NCBI GenBank assembly: GCA_024644005.1
Contig: JAHELU010000012.1
Coordinates: 1-39,991, forward strand
DNA length: 39,991 nt
Direction of reading: 5' to 3'
DNA from: Acidimicrobiales bacterium
Lineage (GTDB): Bacteria; Actinomycetota; Acidimicrobiia; Acidimicrobiales; SZUA-35
Shown piece after piece: positions 26,108 through 33,224 of the stretch. Positions within the stretch are counted from its first letter, which is position 1, and every line of letters begins with the position of its first letter. Below the pieces are notes generated by a model that was not told the origin of the DNA, did no database searches, and worked only from the letters and a program-made list of their open reading frames with translations. Both the position numbers and the translations under genes were made by a program.

Positions 26108-27324
26108 CAGGCCACCGCCACCGGGGCCAGGGACCTCAGGCTGAGGACGAAGGTGGTGTGACCGGCTGCGGCAGGACCCACGCGCAGCTCGGCACCGTTG
26201 ATGTCGGCCAGCATTCGGGCCCGGGCCAGGCCCAGCCCCTCGCCGTCGGGATGGGTGGTGAGCCCCCGGCGGAAGACGGCGTCGGGCTCACCGGCCGGCA
26301 GCTCCCCGGGATTGGACACCGAGAGCCGGGTGATCCCGTCGCCGGTGACGATCTCGACCGCGATGGGGCCGGGGCGACCGTGCCGCTCGGCGTTCGACAG
26401 GAGGTTGTCGACGATGGCGAGGACCTCCGACTCCTCACCCCAGGCTGTGGCCTCCCCGGGGGTTCGGAGGCAGATCTGGACCCCTGCTGCTCGGCGGGCG
26501 GCCACCAGGTTCCCGACCCTTTCGACCAGATCGAAATCGGCGACCGTGCGGGCTCCGGTGAGCGTCAGGCGGCGGAGGCGGGCGGCCTCGGCCCGCAACG
26601 GTCCGGCCAGCTCGTCATCGAAGGAGCCGATCGCGGCCTCGATGGCCAGCAGCCCGCTTCGCAGGTCGTGAAGCAGTTCCTCGACCTGCGAGACCTCGTG
26701 CTCGATGCGCTTGCGGGACTCGATCAGCTCGACCAGGGAGCGGTGCTCGGCCAGCTCGAGATCGACCAGCAGGCCGTAGAGGCAGATCATGCCCGCAACG
26801 GCCGCCAGCAGGGCAGGGGAGGTGGAATCCGTGGCGGCGGGGTCGACCCGGACCAGGGCGGCCACGATCGCCAGGCCGCACGAGCCCAGACCTCCGAACA
26901 CCTCGAGCCAGTGGGCCAGCCGCAGGCCCTTGGTCAGGAGCGCGACGGCCAGGGTGCCGGCGGCCAGGACCACCAGCGACGTGAGGATCCGGGAGCCGGG
27001 ACCGCCGGCGACGAAGGTCGACCACGACCAGACCGCCCCCGGGCCGATGAGGACCGCAGCGATGGCGCCGGCCCACCCGTTGCGGATGGCCAGCGCCCGG
27101 TGGGCGGCGAGAACACCGGCGATGGCGAACGTGGTGGCGGCGACGACCCCGAACTGGGACGAGGTGCCGGCAGGTAGGTCGATGGCGCCTGCCAGTTCGG
27201 CCGCGGCCAAGCTCAGCAGGATGGCGATGACCGCCGTGAAGGCGACGAACGCCCGGCCGACCGGCGGTCCGGCCCGCGCTCCCGTTGGGTTCCGTGCGTA
27301 CTCAGCGATCGACGACGTGGTCAT
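26107..27324 (-). CDS. Membrane sensor histidine kinase
   Basis: The 405-residue protein has 6-7 N-terminal membrane helices (about 25-190) with almost no extracytoplasmic domain, which suggests sensing within the membrane. The dimerisation helix carries H219 in ELLHDLRSGLLAIEAA (HDLR type). The ATPase domain has N311 in VDNLLSNAERHG and the G box DGEGLGLARAR. ATG 27324 has GGAG 7 nt upstream. It is the partner of the overlapping response regulator. The gene is divergent from the Flp pilin gene across a 257-bp gap. Confidence 0.9.
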   Translation of the reverse strand: MTTSSIAEYARNPTGARAGPPVGRAFVAFTAVIAILLSLAAAELAGAIDLPAGTSSQFGVVAATTFAIAGVLAAHRALAIRNGWAGAIAAVLIGPGAVWSWSTFVAGGPGSRILTSLVVLAAGTLAVALLTKGLRLAHWLEVFGGLGSCGLAIVAALVRVDPAATDSTSPALLAAVAGMICLYGLLVDLELAEHRSLVELIESRKRIEHEVSQVEELLHDLRSGLLAIEAAIGSFDDELAGPLRAEAARLRRLTLTGARTVADFDLVERVGNLVAARRAAGVQICLRTPGEATAWGEESEVLAIVDNLLSNAERHGRPGPIAVEIVTGDGITRLSVSNPGELPAGEPDAVFRRGLTTHPDGEGLGLARARMLADINGAELRVGPAAAGHTTFVLSLRSLAPVAVA

Positions 27325-27581
27325 GCCACAGCTCCATGAATGAGCCCTCCGTACCGCGCCGCATTCGACAATAACAAGCCGCTGGCTGCCTGCCTACCCC
27401 ACACTCCAGAAAGGTGCAGGGTAAAGTCACATGTGCTTGTCGAAGCATTGCGCCGCATGGACCGGGATGAAGCGAGGTTCTTCTGGCTCCATCTCCATCA
27501 AATCCCAAATATGGGGGATGTAGTGGCCGGCCCCTGGGCTCATGATGACGGTGCAAGCTACCACAAGGCGAGGAGTACCTC
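27325..27581. promoter_or_regulatory. Divergent promoter region kinase/Flp, with inverted repeat pair
   Basis: This gap has lower GC than its surroundings. It contains TTCGACAA (27364-27371) and its exact reverse complement TTGTCGAA (27437-27444), each bordered by GC on the outer side. Such spaced inverted copies could be operator half-sites for a regulator of both directions. I could not fix a -10/-35 pair with confidence. Confidence 0.4.
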
Positions 27582-27788
27582 ATGATCAAAATGGTTCTTT
27601 GGACAGGTTGGTTCAAAGCGAGTCTGAGCAGCGAGCGGGGGGCCGGCCTGGCCGAGTACGCCCTTCTGCTGTTCGTCGTGGCAGTGGCCGCCGCCACCGT
27701 CATCACGGCTTTCGGTGCTGACATCATCGCTGCCTTCCAGGAGGCCACCGACTCACTTCCCTCCGAAGCACCGGCGCCCGCACCTTGA
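27582..27788 (+). CDS. flp: Flp-type major pilin
   Basis: The 68-residue prepilin has a leader ending SSERG, then AGLAEYALLLFVVAVAAATVI. After cleavage behind G20, E25 and Y26 take the conserved +5 and +6 places of Flp pilins and start the hydrophobic assembly helix. It ends in a short Pro/Ala tail. ATG 27582 has GAGGAG about 8 nt upstream. It should be cut by the A24 peptidase encoded across the divergent gap and polymerised by the TadA/B/C machine downstream. A strong hairpin after the gene may separate its expression from the rest. Confidence 0.92.
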   Translation: MIKMVLWTGWFKASLSSERGAGLAEYALLLFVVAVAAATVITAFGADIIAAFQEATDSLPSEAPAPAP

Positions 27789-27872
27789 GGAATCTCCTCA
27801 GCGGAGGGTCTCCGGAGGCCTGACAACCGGGCCCTCCGGCTGCAACGGCGGTCCCCGTGCCGCCGCACAGCG

Positions 27873-27912
27873 GGAGCACCCTGTCGCAACCGCCGCAGCG
27901 ACAGGGTGCTCC
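27873..27912 (+). terminator. Strong hairpin downstream of flp
   Basis: A perfect 15-bp stem, GGAGCACCCTGTCGC (27873-27887) with GCGACAGGGTGCTCC (27898-27912), around a 10-nt loop. No T run follows, so it may act as a terminator or attenuator, or as a 3' stabiliser of the abundant pilin mRNA. Confidence 0.7.
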
Positions 27913-28280
27913 TACATCCGCCGGCCAGGTGACAGGGGACCGACGATGACTGGGTGTATAGACCAGAATCATCCGACGTGTCTAACAATTTTTCACAACC
28001 TCTCACCATGGTTGAGCGCATACCTCTTTCTAGAAAAGGGTGCCTGTAACTGCGGCTTCCCCCCACTAGCTGTGTGTTGCTTCATGTCGAACTATTGCCA
28101 TAGAAGAGTCAGCACGGGACCAGTTCCTAGCTGATTTTGCTGCGGTCAGCAACCTCAAAATAAAACAACCAAATGAATCGCCATTGACCCTTGTCAAAGC
28201 GTGTCATCCGTCGCTAGTTTGCTCCAGGACGGGTGCGGGCCCGAGAGAGTCGGGCAAACGGCACCCGACGGAAGGAAGCG
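27913..28280. other. AT-rich gap upstream of the Tad machine genes
   Basis: About 27940-28215 is markedly poorer in GC than the rest of the window and contains runs such as CAATTTTTCACAA and AAAATAAAACAAC. No ORF with coding character is present. It contains the inverted repeat TTGAC-CCTT-GTCAA (28184-28197), about 85 bp before TadE, a candidate operator. This is the likely promoter region for the TadE-to-TadC operon. Confidence 0.5.
28184..28197. promoter_or_regulatory. Inverted repeat TTGAC-N4-GTCAA
   Basis: A 5-bp perfect inverted repeat with a 4-bp spacer, upstream of TadE in the AT-rich gap. The left arm also matches a -35 TTGACC. It could be a promoter element overlapped by an operator. 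No clear -10 at the usual distance was found. Confidence 0.35.
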
Positions 28281-28706
28281 ATGAGGCGACTGCGGAGGAC
28301 GGGAGCGGGAGGCCGGTGTCCCGTGCCGAGCGAGCGAGGAGCCAGCCTGGCCGAGTTCGCCCTGGTGCTGCCCGTCCTGTTGATGGTCCTGTTCGGGATC
28401 ATCGAGTTCGGGCTGGTCTTCAGTCGGTCCCAGGCAGTCGAGGCCTCGGCTCGGGAGGGCGGCCGCCTGGCGTCGCTGTCGTCGACCACGAGCGCTGACG
28501 TCTCGAACCGGGTCGACGCAACCCTGGGTGGTACGACGTTCTCCAGCCCGCCCGAGGTCTCGATGGTCCCCGCCGGCGGCTGCGCCGGCCGAGAGGGTGA
28601 GTCGGTGACGGTGACCGTCAGCGCCCCGCACCGGATCGCCATCCCCTTCGTCCTGGACCGCGAGGTGACCCTGACCGGTCAGGCGGTGTTCCGATGCGAG
28701 GCCTGA
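28281..28706 (+). CDS. TadE-like pseudopilin
   Basis: The 141-residue protein has a prepilin-type leader ending PSERG, then ASLAEFALVLPVLLMVLFGIIEFG. E25 and F26 fall at +5/+6 after G20, so it should be processed like the Flp pilin. The C-terminal two thirds form a small exported domain with Cys residues (AGGCAGREGE, FRCEA). ATG 28281 follows GGAAGGAAGC. The TadG-like gene starts inside its last codons. In Tad systems TadE is a minor pilin that helps assembly. Confidence 0.88.
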   Translation: MRRLRRTGAGGRCPVPSERGASLAEFALVLPVLLMVLFGIIEFGLVFSRSQAVEASAREGGRLASLSSTTSADVSNRVDATLGGTTFSSPPEVSMVPAGGCAGREGESVTVTVSAPHRIAIPFVLDREVTLTGQAVFRCEA

Positions 28707-29752
28707 TCGCGTCGGCCGCTGCCAACCAGGTCTTGCGTCGCCGGCTGCGGGCCATCCGCTCCGACGAGCGGGGGGCTTCGCTGGCCCTGGTGGCCCTGTC
28801 CCTCGTGTGGATTCTGGGCCTGGCCTCCCTGGTGGTCGACGTCGGTGACGGCTGGCTCAGCCGTCAGACGCTGATCTCGGCCACGGACGCCGCAGCCCTC
28901 GCCGCAGCCCAGGATCTGGTCGCACAGCCCTGGGACGAGGCGGGGGCGTGCGCCACCGCAGGTACCTACGTGGCCGGCAATGCGGTGGCGGCCACCATGA
29001 CCAGCTGTGAGGTCACCGCCCTCGGCAACGGAGGGCGGATCACCGTCACCGCCTCCGAGGACCTCGAGACCACCTTCGTCGAGCTCGGGACCGAGGGCGG
29101 GGGGTCGGTCCACTCGGTCTCCACCGCCACCTGGGGGCCGCCCCTCACCGTGACCGGGCTCAGCCCGTTCGGCCTGTGCTACGACGGGTCGTCCGAGCTT
29201 CGCCAGCTGATCGACAACCCGCCGACCGCACCGACCTGGGTCCAGGTGGACTACTTCAAGGACGACCCGGCGGCCTGCGGCGGCCCGTCCAGCGCCGGCA
29301 ACTTCGCCACTGTCGACTTCGAGGGCGGGACAGGAACCACCGAGATCCGGGCCTGGATGCTCGATGGCTATCCGGGCCAGCTCGGCTTCGAGCCCCCGAC
29401 CGCTTCCAACTGCGACGGCGGTGTCACCTGCTACGAGCGACCCTACGCCAGCAGCGCCATCATGGGGGAGCTCCAGCTGCTCCGGAGCAGCCAGAGTCAC
29501 GTCGGCTTTCCGGTGTTCGACTACGCCGACGCAGACGAGGTCCATCTCATCGGCATGGTTCGGGCCCGCCTCCACGACTTCGAGCTCGACGGGTCACCGG
29601 CGAGCTGGAACATCGAGCTGAAGGTCGATCCAGGGCTCGTCACGGGAACCTGCTGCGGGCCGCCCGGTTACCTCTCGGGCAACGAGGTCATCGCCATCTG
29701 CGGGGTCGATCCCGGCGCCTATCTGGCCTGCGAGCCGAGCACCGGCCCATGA
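28694..29752 (+). CDS. TadG-like protein (Flp pilus minor component)
   Basis: The 352-residue protein has a TadE/G-type N-terminal helix (DERGASLALVALSLVWILGLASLVVDVGDGW), then the conserved QTLISATDAAALAAAQDL segment of TadG-like proteins. A large exported Cys-rich domain follows (for example GTCCGPPGYLSGNEVIAICG). At +5 it has Leu (L32) instead of Glu, so prepilin processing is not expected. It overlaps TadE by 13 nt. The role as a cell-surface or anchoring component of the pilus is inferred from position and family. Confidence 0.8.
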   Translation: MRGLIASAAANQVLRRRLRAIRSDERGASLALVALSLVWILGLASLVVDVGDGWLSRQTLISATDAAALAAAQDLVAQPWDEAGACATAGTYVAGNAVAATMTSCEVTALGNGGRITVTASEDLETTFVELGTEGGGSVHSVSTATWGPPLTVTGLSPFGLCYDGSSELRQLIDNPPTAPTWVQVDYFKDDPAACGGPSSAGNFATVDFEGGTGTTEIRAWMLDGYPGQLGFEPPTASNCDGGVTCYERPYASSAIMGELQLLRSSQSHVGFPVFDYADADEVHLIGMVRARLHDFELDGSPASWNIELKVDPGLVTGTCCGPPGYLSGNEVIAICGVDPGAYLACEPSTGP

Positions 29753-29786
29753 GTCGAGAGGAAGCGATCGGTCGGGAGGGGAGCAC

Positions 29787-30611
29787 ATGACCAGGCGCAT
29801 CGTCGGGGTCGTCGTCGCCATCCTGCTGGCCCTGGTCGGGACGCTGGCGCTGGTGGCCTACGTGAGCAGTGCCGAGCAGCGTGCTCTGGCCGGTGAAGAG
29901 CTGGTCGAGGTCTACGTCGTCGCCACCCCCATCGCCAGCGGAACCGCCACCGAGGACATCGAGGCCCTCGTCACCGTCGAACGGGTCCCGGTCAAGGTCC
30001 GGGCTCGGGGAGCCGTCGACAGCCTCCCGGCGCTCGCCGGCCAGGTGGCGGCTGTCGACCTGATGCCGGGGGAGCAACTGGTGGCCGGCCGATTCGTGCA
30101 GCGGTCGGAGTTCGCCGATCGGGCGATCGGGATCGACGTCCCCGAGGACATGGTCGAGGTCACCGTCGAGCTCGACCCGCAGCGAGCGATCGGCGGGTTG
30201 CTCGAAGCGGGCCAGACCGTTGCCGTCTTCGCCTCGTTCGACCCGTTCCAGCTCAGCCGGACCGTGGTGCCCATAGATGGCGAGGCGGTGCCGGTGCCCT
30301 CCGCGGTGGCCGACGATGTCGTCGGCACCACCCCCAACACCACCGACCTGCTGTTGCGGAAGGTGCTCGTGACCGCGGTCCAGGAACGATCGGACCCGTC
30401 GGTCCAGGATGACGACCGGCGCCTGAGCACCGCCCCCGAGGGCACGGTGTTCGTGACCCTGGCCCTCGCTCCCTTCGATGCCGAGCGGCTGGTGTTCACC
30501 GCCGAGTTCGGCGAGCTCTGGCTGGCCATCGAGCGGGAGACCGTGCCCGAGACCGACGAGCCAGGTCAGACCAGGGGCAGCGTGCTGCTCGACCGGCCGG
30601 GGCCGAGATGA
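29787..30611 (+). CDS. cpaB: CpaB/RcpC-family pilus assembly protein
   Basis: The 274-residue protein has a single N-terminal membrane helix (RIVGVVVAILLALVGTLALVAYV), then an SAF-like domain with EVYVVATPIASGT and VDLMPGEQLVAGRF. The CpaB central part follows (VTVELDPQRAIGGLLEAGQTVAVFASF, VLVTAVQ), and then LALAPFDAERLVFTAEFGELWLAI. ATG 29787 has GGGAGGGGAGC upstream. In Gram-negative Tad systems CpaB works with the secretin. Without a secretin here it probably acts in the cell wall zone as an assembly factor. Confidence 0.88.
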   Translation: MTRRIVGVVVAILLALVGTLALVAYVSSAEQRALAGEELVEVYVVATPIASGTATEDIEALVTVERVPVKVRARGAVDSLPALAGQVAAVDLMPGEQLVAGRFVQRSEFADRAIGIDVPEDMVEVTVELDPQRAIGGLLEAGQTVAVFASFDPFQLSRTVVPIDGEAVPVPSAVADDVVGTTPNTTDLLLRKVLVTAVQERSDPSVQDDDRRLSTAPEGTVFVTLALAPFDAERLVFTAEFGELWLAIERETVPETDEPGQTRGSVLLDRPGPR

Positions 30612-30621
30612 TAGGGGCGAA

Positions 30622-31809
30622 ATGAGCGGAATCACGATCTTGTCGGGAAACCCCGGCCTCGAGGACGTCTTCGTCGACCTGTTCGGCCGGGCGGTGCCGG
30701 TGCGCCGGATCTGGTCCGACCAGTGGCGGGACCCGATCGAGGTGGCCATGGACGCGTGCGCCGCCGACCCCGAGCTCGTGGTGCTCGGAGCCGACGCCGG
30801 GATCGACCTGACCCAGCTCGTCGTTCCCGAGATCGACCGCCTGTTCCCGTCGGCCACCATCTTGTGCCTGGTGGCCCGACTCGATGTCGCCACCTCGCTC
30901 ACCCTGCTCAGGCTGGGAGCCCGCGACGTGGTCCTCGAGGCCGGGACCCGGCGGGAGTTCCAGACCGCCGTCGAGCCGATCCTCCACCTTGCCCAGTCCC
31001 GTCACCGGCAGCGACGCCAGGCGGCGAGCCAGATCAGGCGACGGGTCATCACCGTGGTCAGCCCGAAGGGAGGCAGCGGCAAGACCACCGTGGCGGTCAA
31101 CCTGGGGATCGGGCTGGCCCGCCGAGCTCCGAAGCAGGTCGTGCTGCTCGACTTCGACGTCCAGTTCGGCGACTGTGCAGCGGCGCTCGGCCTTCGGCCC
31201 GAGTACTCGCTGGTCGAGGCCGCCGCTGCGGCCGACCACGAGCGGAGCGCACTGAAGGTGTTCCTGTCGAGCCACCCGTCCGGGCTGGCAGTGCTGGCCC
31301 CGCCCGACGATCTGGTGGCGGTCGACGACATCGAGCAGGATGCCGTGAAGCGGACGCTGGCCGCCTTCGCCGAGGAGTTCCCGTTCGTCATCGTCGACAC
31401 GGCGAGCGGGGTCGACCGCTTCTCCCTGGCCGCCATGGAGCAGTCGACCGATCTGCTCGTCGTGTCGACGACCGACGTGCCGTCCATCCGAGCCGTTCGC
31501 CGTCAGCTCGACGTGCTCGACGAGGTGGGCTACGTCTCCCAGCGCCGAACGTTCGTGCTCAACCGGGCCAACGCCAAGGTCGGCCTGTCGGTGGCCGAGA
31601 TCGAGACCGCAGTCGGCCTGGAGGCCAGCTTCCAGATCCCCAGCACGCGGCTGATCCCGGTCTCGACCAACGAGAGCACGCCGGTCATCGAGCGCAGCGG
31701 TGGGGGCAACGTGGCGAACCGGTTCGACCGGATCGCCGAGTTCTTCGCACCCACGCCGGACGGTGACGGGCGCCCGTCCCGGCGGTCCCGGTGGAAGGGT
31801 CACCGATGA
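30622..31809 (+). CDS. tadZ: TadZ/CpaE-type ATPase
   Basis: The 395-residue protein has an N-terminal atypical receiver-like domain (about 1-120) lacking a clear phosphoacceptor set. A ParA/MinD-type ATPase follows, with the deviant Walker A VVSPKGGSGKTTVAVN (about 147-162), LLDFDVQFGD, and the Walker B-like FPFVIVDTASG. TadZ proteins place the Tad machine at its site in the cell. ATG 30622 follows GGGGCGA. The stop overlaps the TadA ATG by 4 nt (ATGA). Confidence 0.9.
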   Translation: MSGITILSGNPGLEDVFVDLFGRAVPVRRIWSDQWRDPIEVAMDACAADPELVVLGADAGIDLTQLVVPEIDRLFPSATILCLVARLDVATSLTLLRLGARDVVLEAGTRREFQTAVEPILHLAQSRHRQRRQAASQIRRRVITVVSPKGGSGKTTVAVNLGIGLARRAPKQVVLLDFDVQFGDCAAALGLRPEYSLVEAAAAADHERSALKVFLSSHPSGLAVLAPPDDLVAVDDIEQDAVKRTLAAFAEEFPFVIVDTASGVDRFSLAAMEQSTDLLVVSTTDVPSIRAVRRQLDVLDEVGYVSQRRTFVLNRANAKVGLSVAEIETAVGLEASFQIPSTRLIPVSTNESTPVIERSGGGNVANRFDRIAEFFAPTPDGDGRPSRRSRWKGHR

Positions 31810-33224
31810 ACATCGCCGAGCTGCTGCGTCAATCGGAGTCCCGCCAGCCGTCCGGACACAGCATCGTCGTCGATGGGGGGGAGCCCCCATCCCACGGCGA
31901 TTCCCAGTTCCGGGACCCTCTGTTCCGACTCCGGTCCCGAGCCCAGCAGGCCCTCTTCGACCGCCTCGGCAACCGGCTCTTCGATCCCGAGATGAGCGAG
32001 GAGCAGTTGCATGCCCACGTGGTCCGGGAGCTCGACGAGATCCTGTCGGCCGAAGCCACCCAGCTGTCCAACGACGAGCGGCGGAGCATGGTCCGCTCGA
32101 TCGGCGCCGACGTTCTCGGTCTCGGCCCCATCGAGCAGTTCCTCTCGGATCCGACCGTCACCGAGGTGATGGTCAACTCCAATGACGCCATCTTCATCGA
32201 GCGAGCCGGCCGGCTGCAGCTGACCGGGGCCCAGTTCATGACCGCCCAGCACGTCCGGCAGGTCATCGAGAAGATCGTCGCTGCAGTCGGTCGCCGGATC
32301 GACGAGTCATCACCGCTGGTCGACGCTCGACTGCCCGACGGCAGCCGGGTAAACGCGGTCATCCCCCCGCTGGCCGTCGACGGGCCGATGCTGACGATCC
32401 GCAAGTTCGCCAAGACCGCGCTCACGACCGCCGACCTGGTCCGGACCGGGATGGTCCCCGGAGAGGCGGTGGAGTTCCTCGAGGGCTGCGTCAGGGACCA
32501 CCAGAACATCCTGATCAGTGGCGGCACGGGCTCGGGCAAGACGACGTTGCTGAACGTGTTGTCGTCTTTCATCCCCGAACAGGAGCGGATCGTGACCATC
32601 GAGGACGCCGTCGAGCTCCGGCTCGACCAGCGCCACGTGATCCGGCTGGAGGCCCGACCGCCGAACCTGGAGGGCAAGGGCCAGATCTCGATACGCGATC
32701 TGGTTCGCAACTCCCTGCGGATGCGACCAGACCGGATCGTGGTCGGTGAGGTCCGGGGCGGCGAGGCGCTCGACATGCTCCAGGCGATGAACACCGGTCA
32801 CGAGGGCTCGCTGTCCACCCTCCATGCCAACACCCCCCGCGACGCCCTCTCCCGGTTGGAGACGATGGTGCTCATGGCCGGACTGGACCTGCCGGCCCGC
32901 TCCATTCGGGAGCAGATCGCCTCGGCCGTCAATCTGATGGTTCACCTCAGCCGGATGGGCGACGGGAGCCGCCGCGTCACCGAGATCGCCGAGATCACGG
33001 GCATAGAGGGTGACACCATCACCCTGTCGACCCTCTTCGGCTTCGACCATCGAGACGCTTCCGCCACGGCAGGCTCGGGACGAGCCGGCCCGAGGATCGG
33101 TGCCCTCCGGGCAACGGCGGCAGGTACACGTTTCATGGAGCGCGTGCACAGCCGCAGAGCCGGTGCGCCGGACGGGCTGGCCAGAGCATTTCCCGGCTCC
33201 GACGTCCGGGAGGACCGTTGCTAG
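31806..33224 (+). CDS. tadA: TadA/CpaF secretion ATPase
   Basis: The 472-residue type II/IV secretion ATPase powers Flp pilus assembly. It has the N-terminal CpaF helices (LFDRLGNRLFDPEMSEEQLHAHV), VTEVMVNSNDAIFIER, Walker A ISGGTGSGKTTLLN (about 238-251), Walker B VVGEVRGGEALDML (about 311), and the His box NTGHEGSLSTLHAN. ATG 31806 overlaps the tadZ stop; a GTG at 31791 is in frame but less likely. The last 30 residues are basic and probably disordered. The next gene starts inside its end. Confidence 0.95.
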   Translation: MNIAELLRQSESRQPSGHSIVVDGGEPPSHGDSQFRDPLFRLRSRAQQALFDRLGNRLFDPEMSEEQLHAHVVRELDEILSAEATQLSNDERRSMVRSIGADVLGLGPIEQFLSDPTVTEVMVNSNDAIFIERAGRLQLTGAQFMTAQHVRQVIEKIVAAVGRRIDESSPLVDARLPDGSRVNAVIPPLAVDGPMLTIRKFAKTALTTADLVRTGMVPGEAVEFLEGCVRDHQNILISGGTGSGKTTLLNVLSSFIPEQERIVTIEDAVELRLDQRHVIRLEARPPNLEGKGQISIRDLVRNSLRMRPDRIVVGEVRGGEALDMLQAMNTGHEGSLSTLHANTPRDALSRLETMVLMAGLDLPARSIREQIASAVNLMVHLSRMGDGSRRVTEIAEITGIEGDTITLSTLFGFDHRDASATAGSGRAGPRIGALRATAAGTRFMERVHSRRAGAPDGLARAFPGSDVREDRC

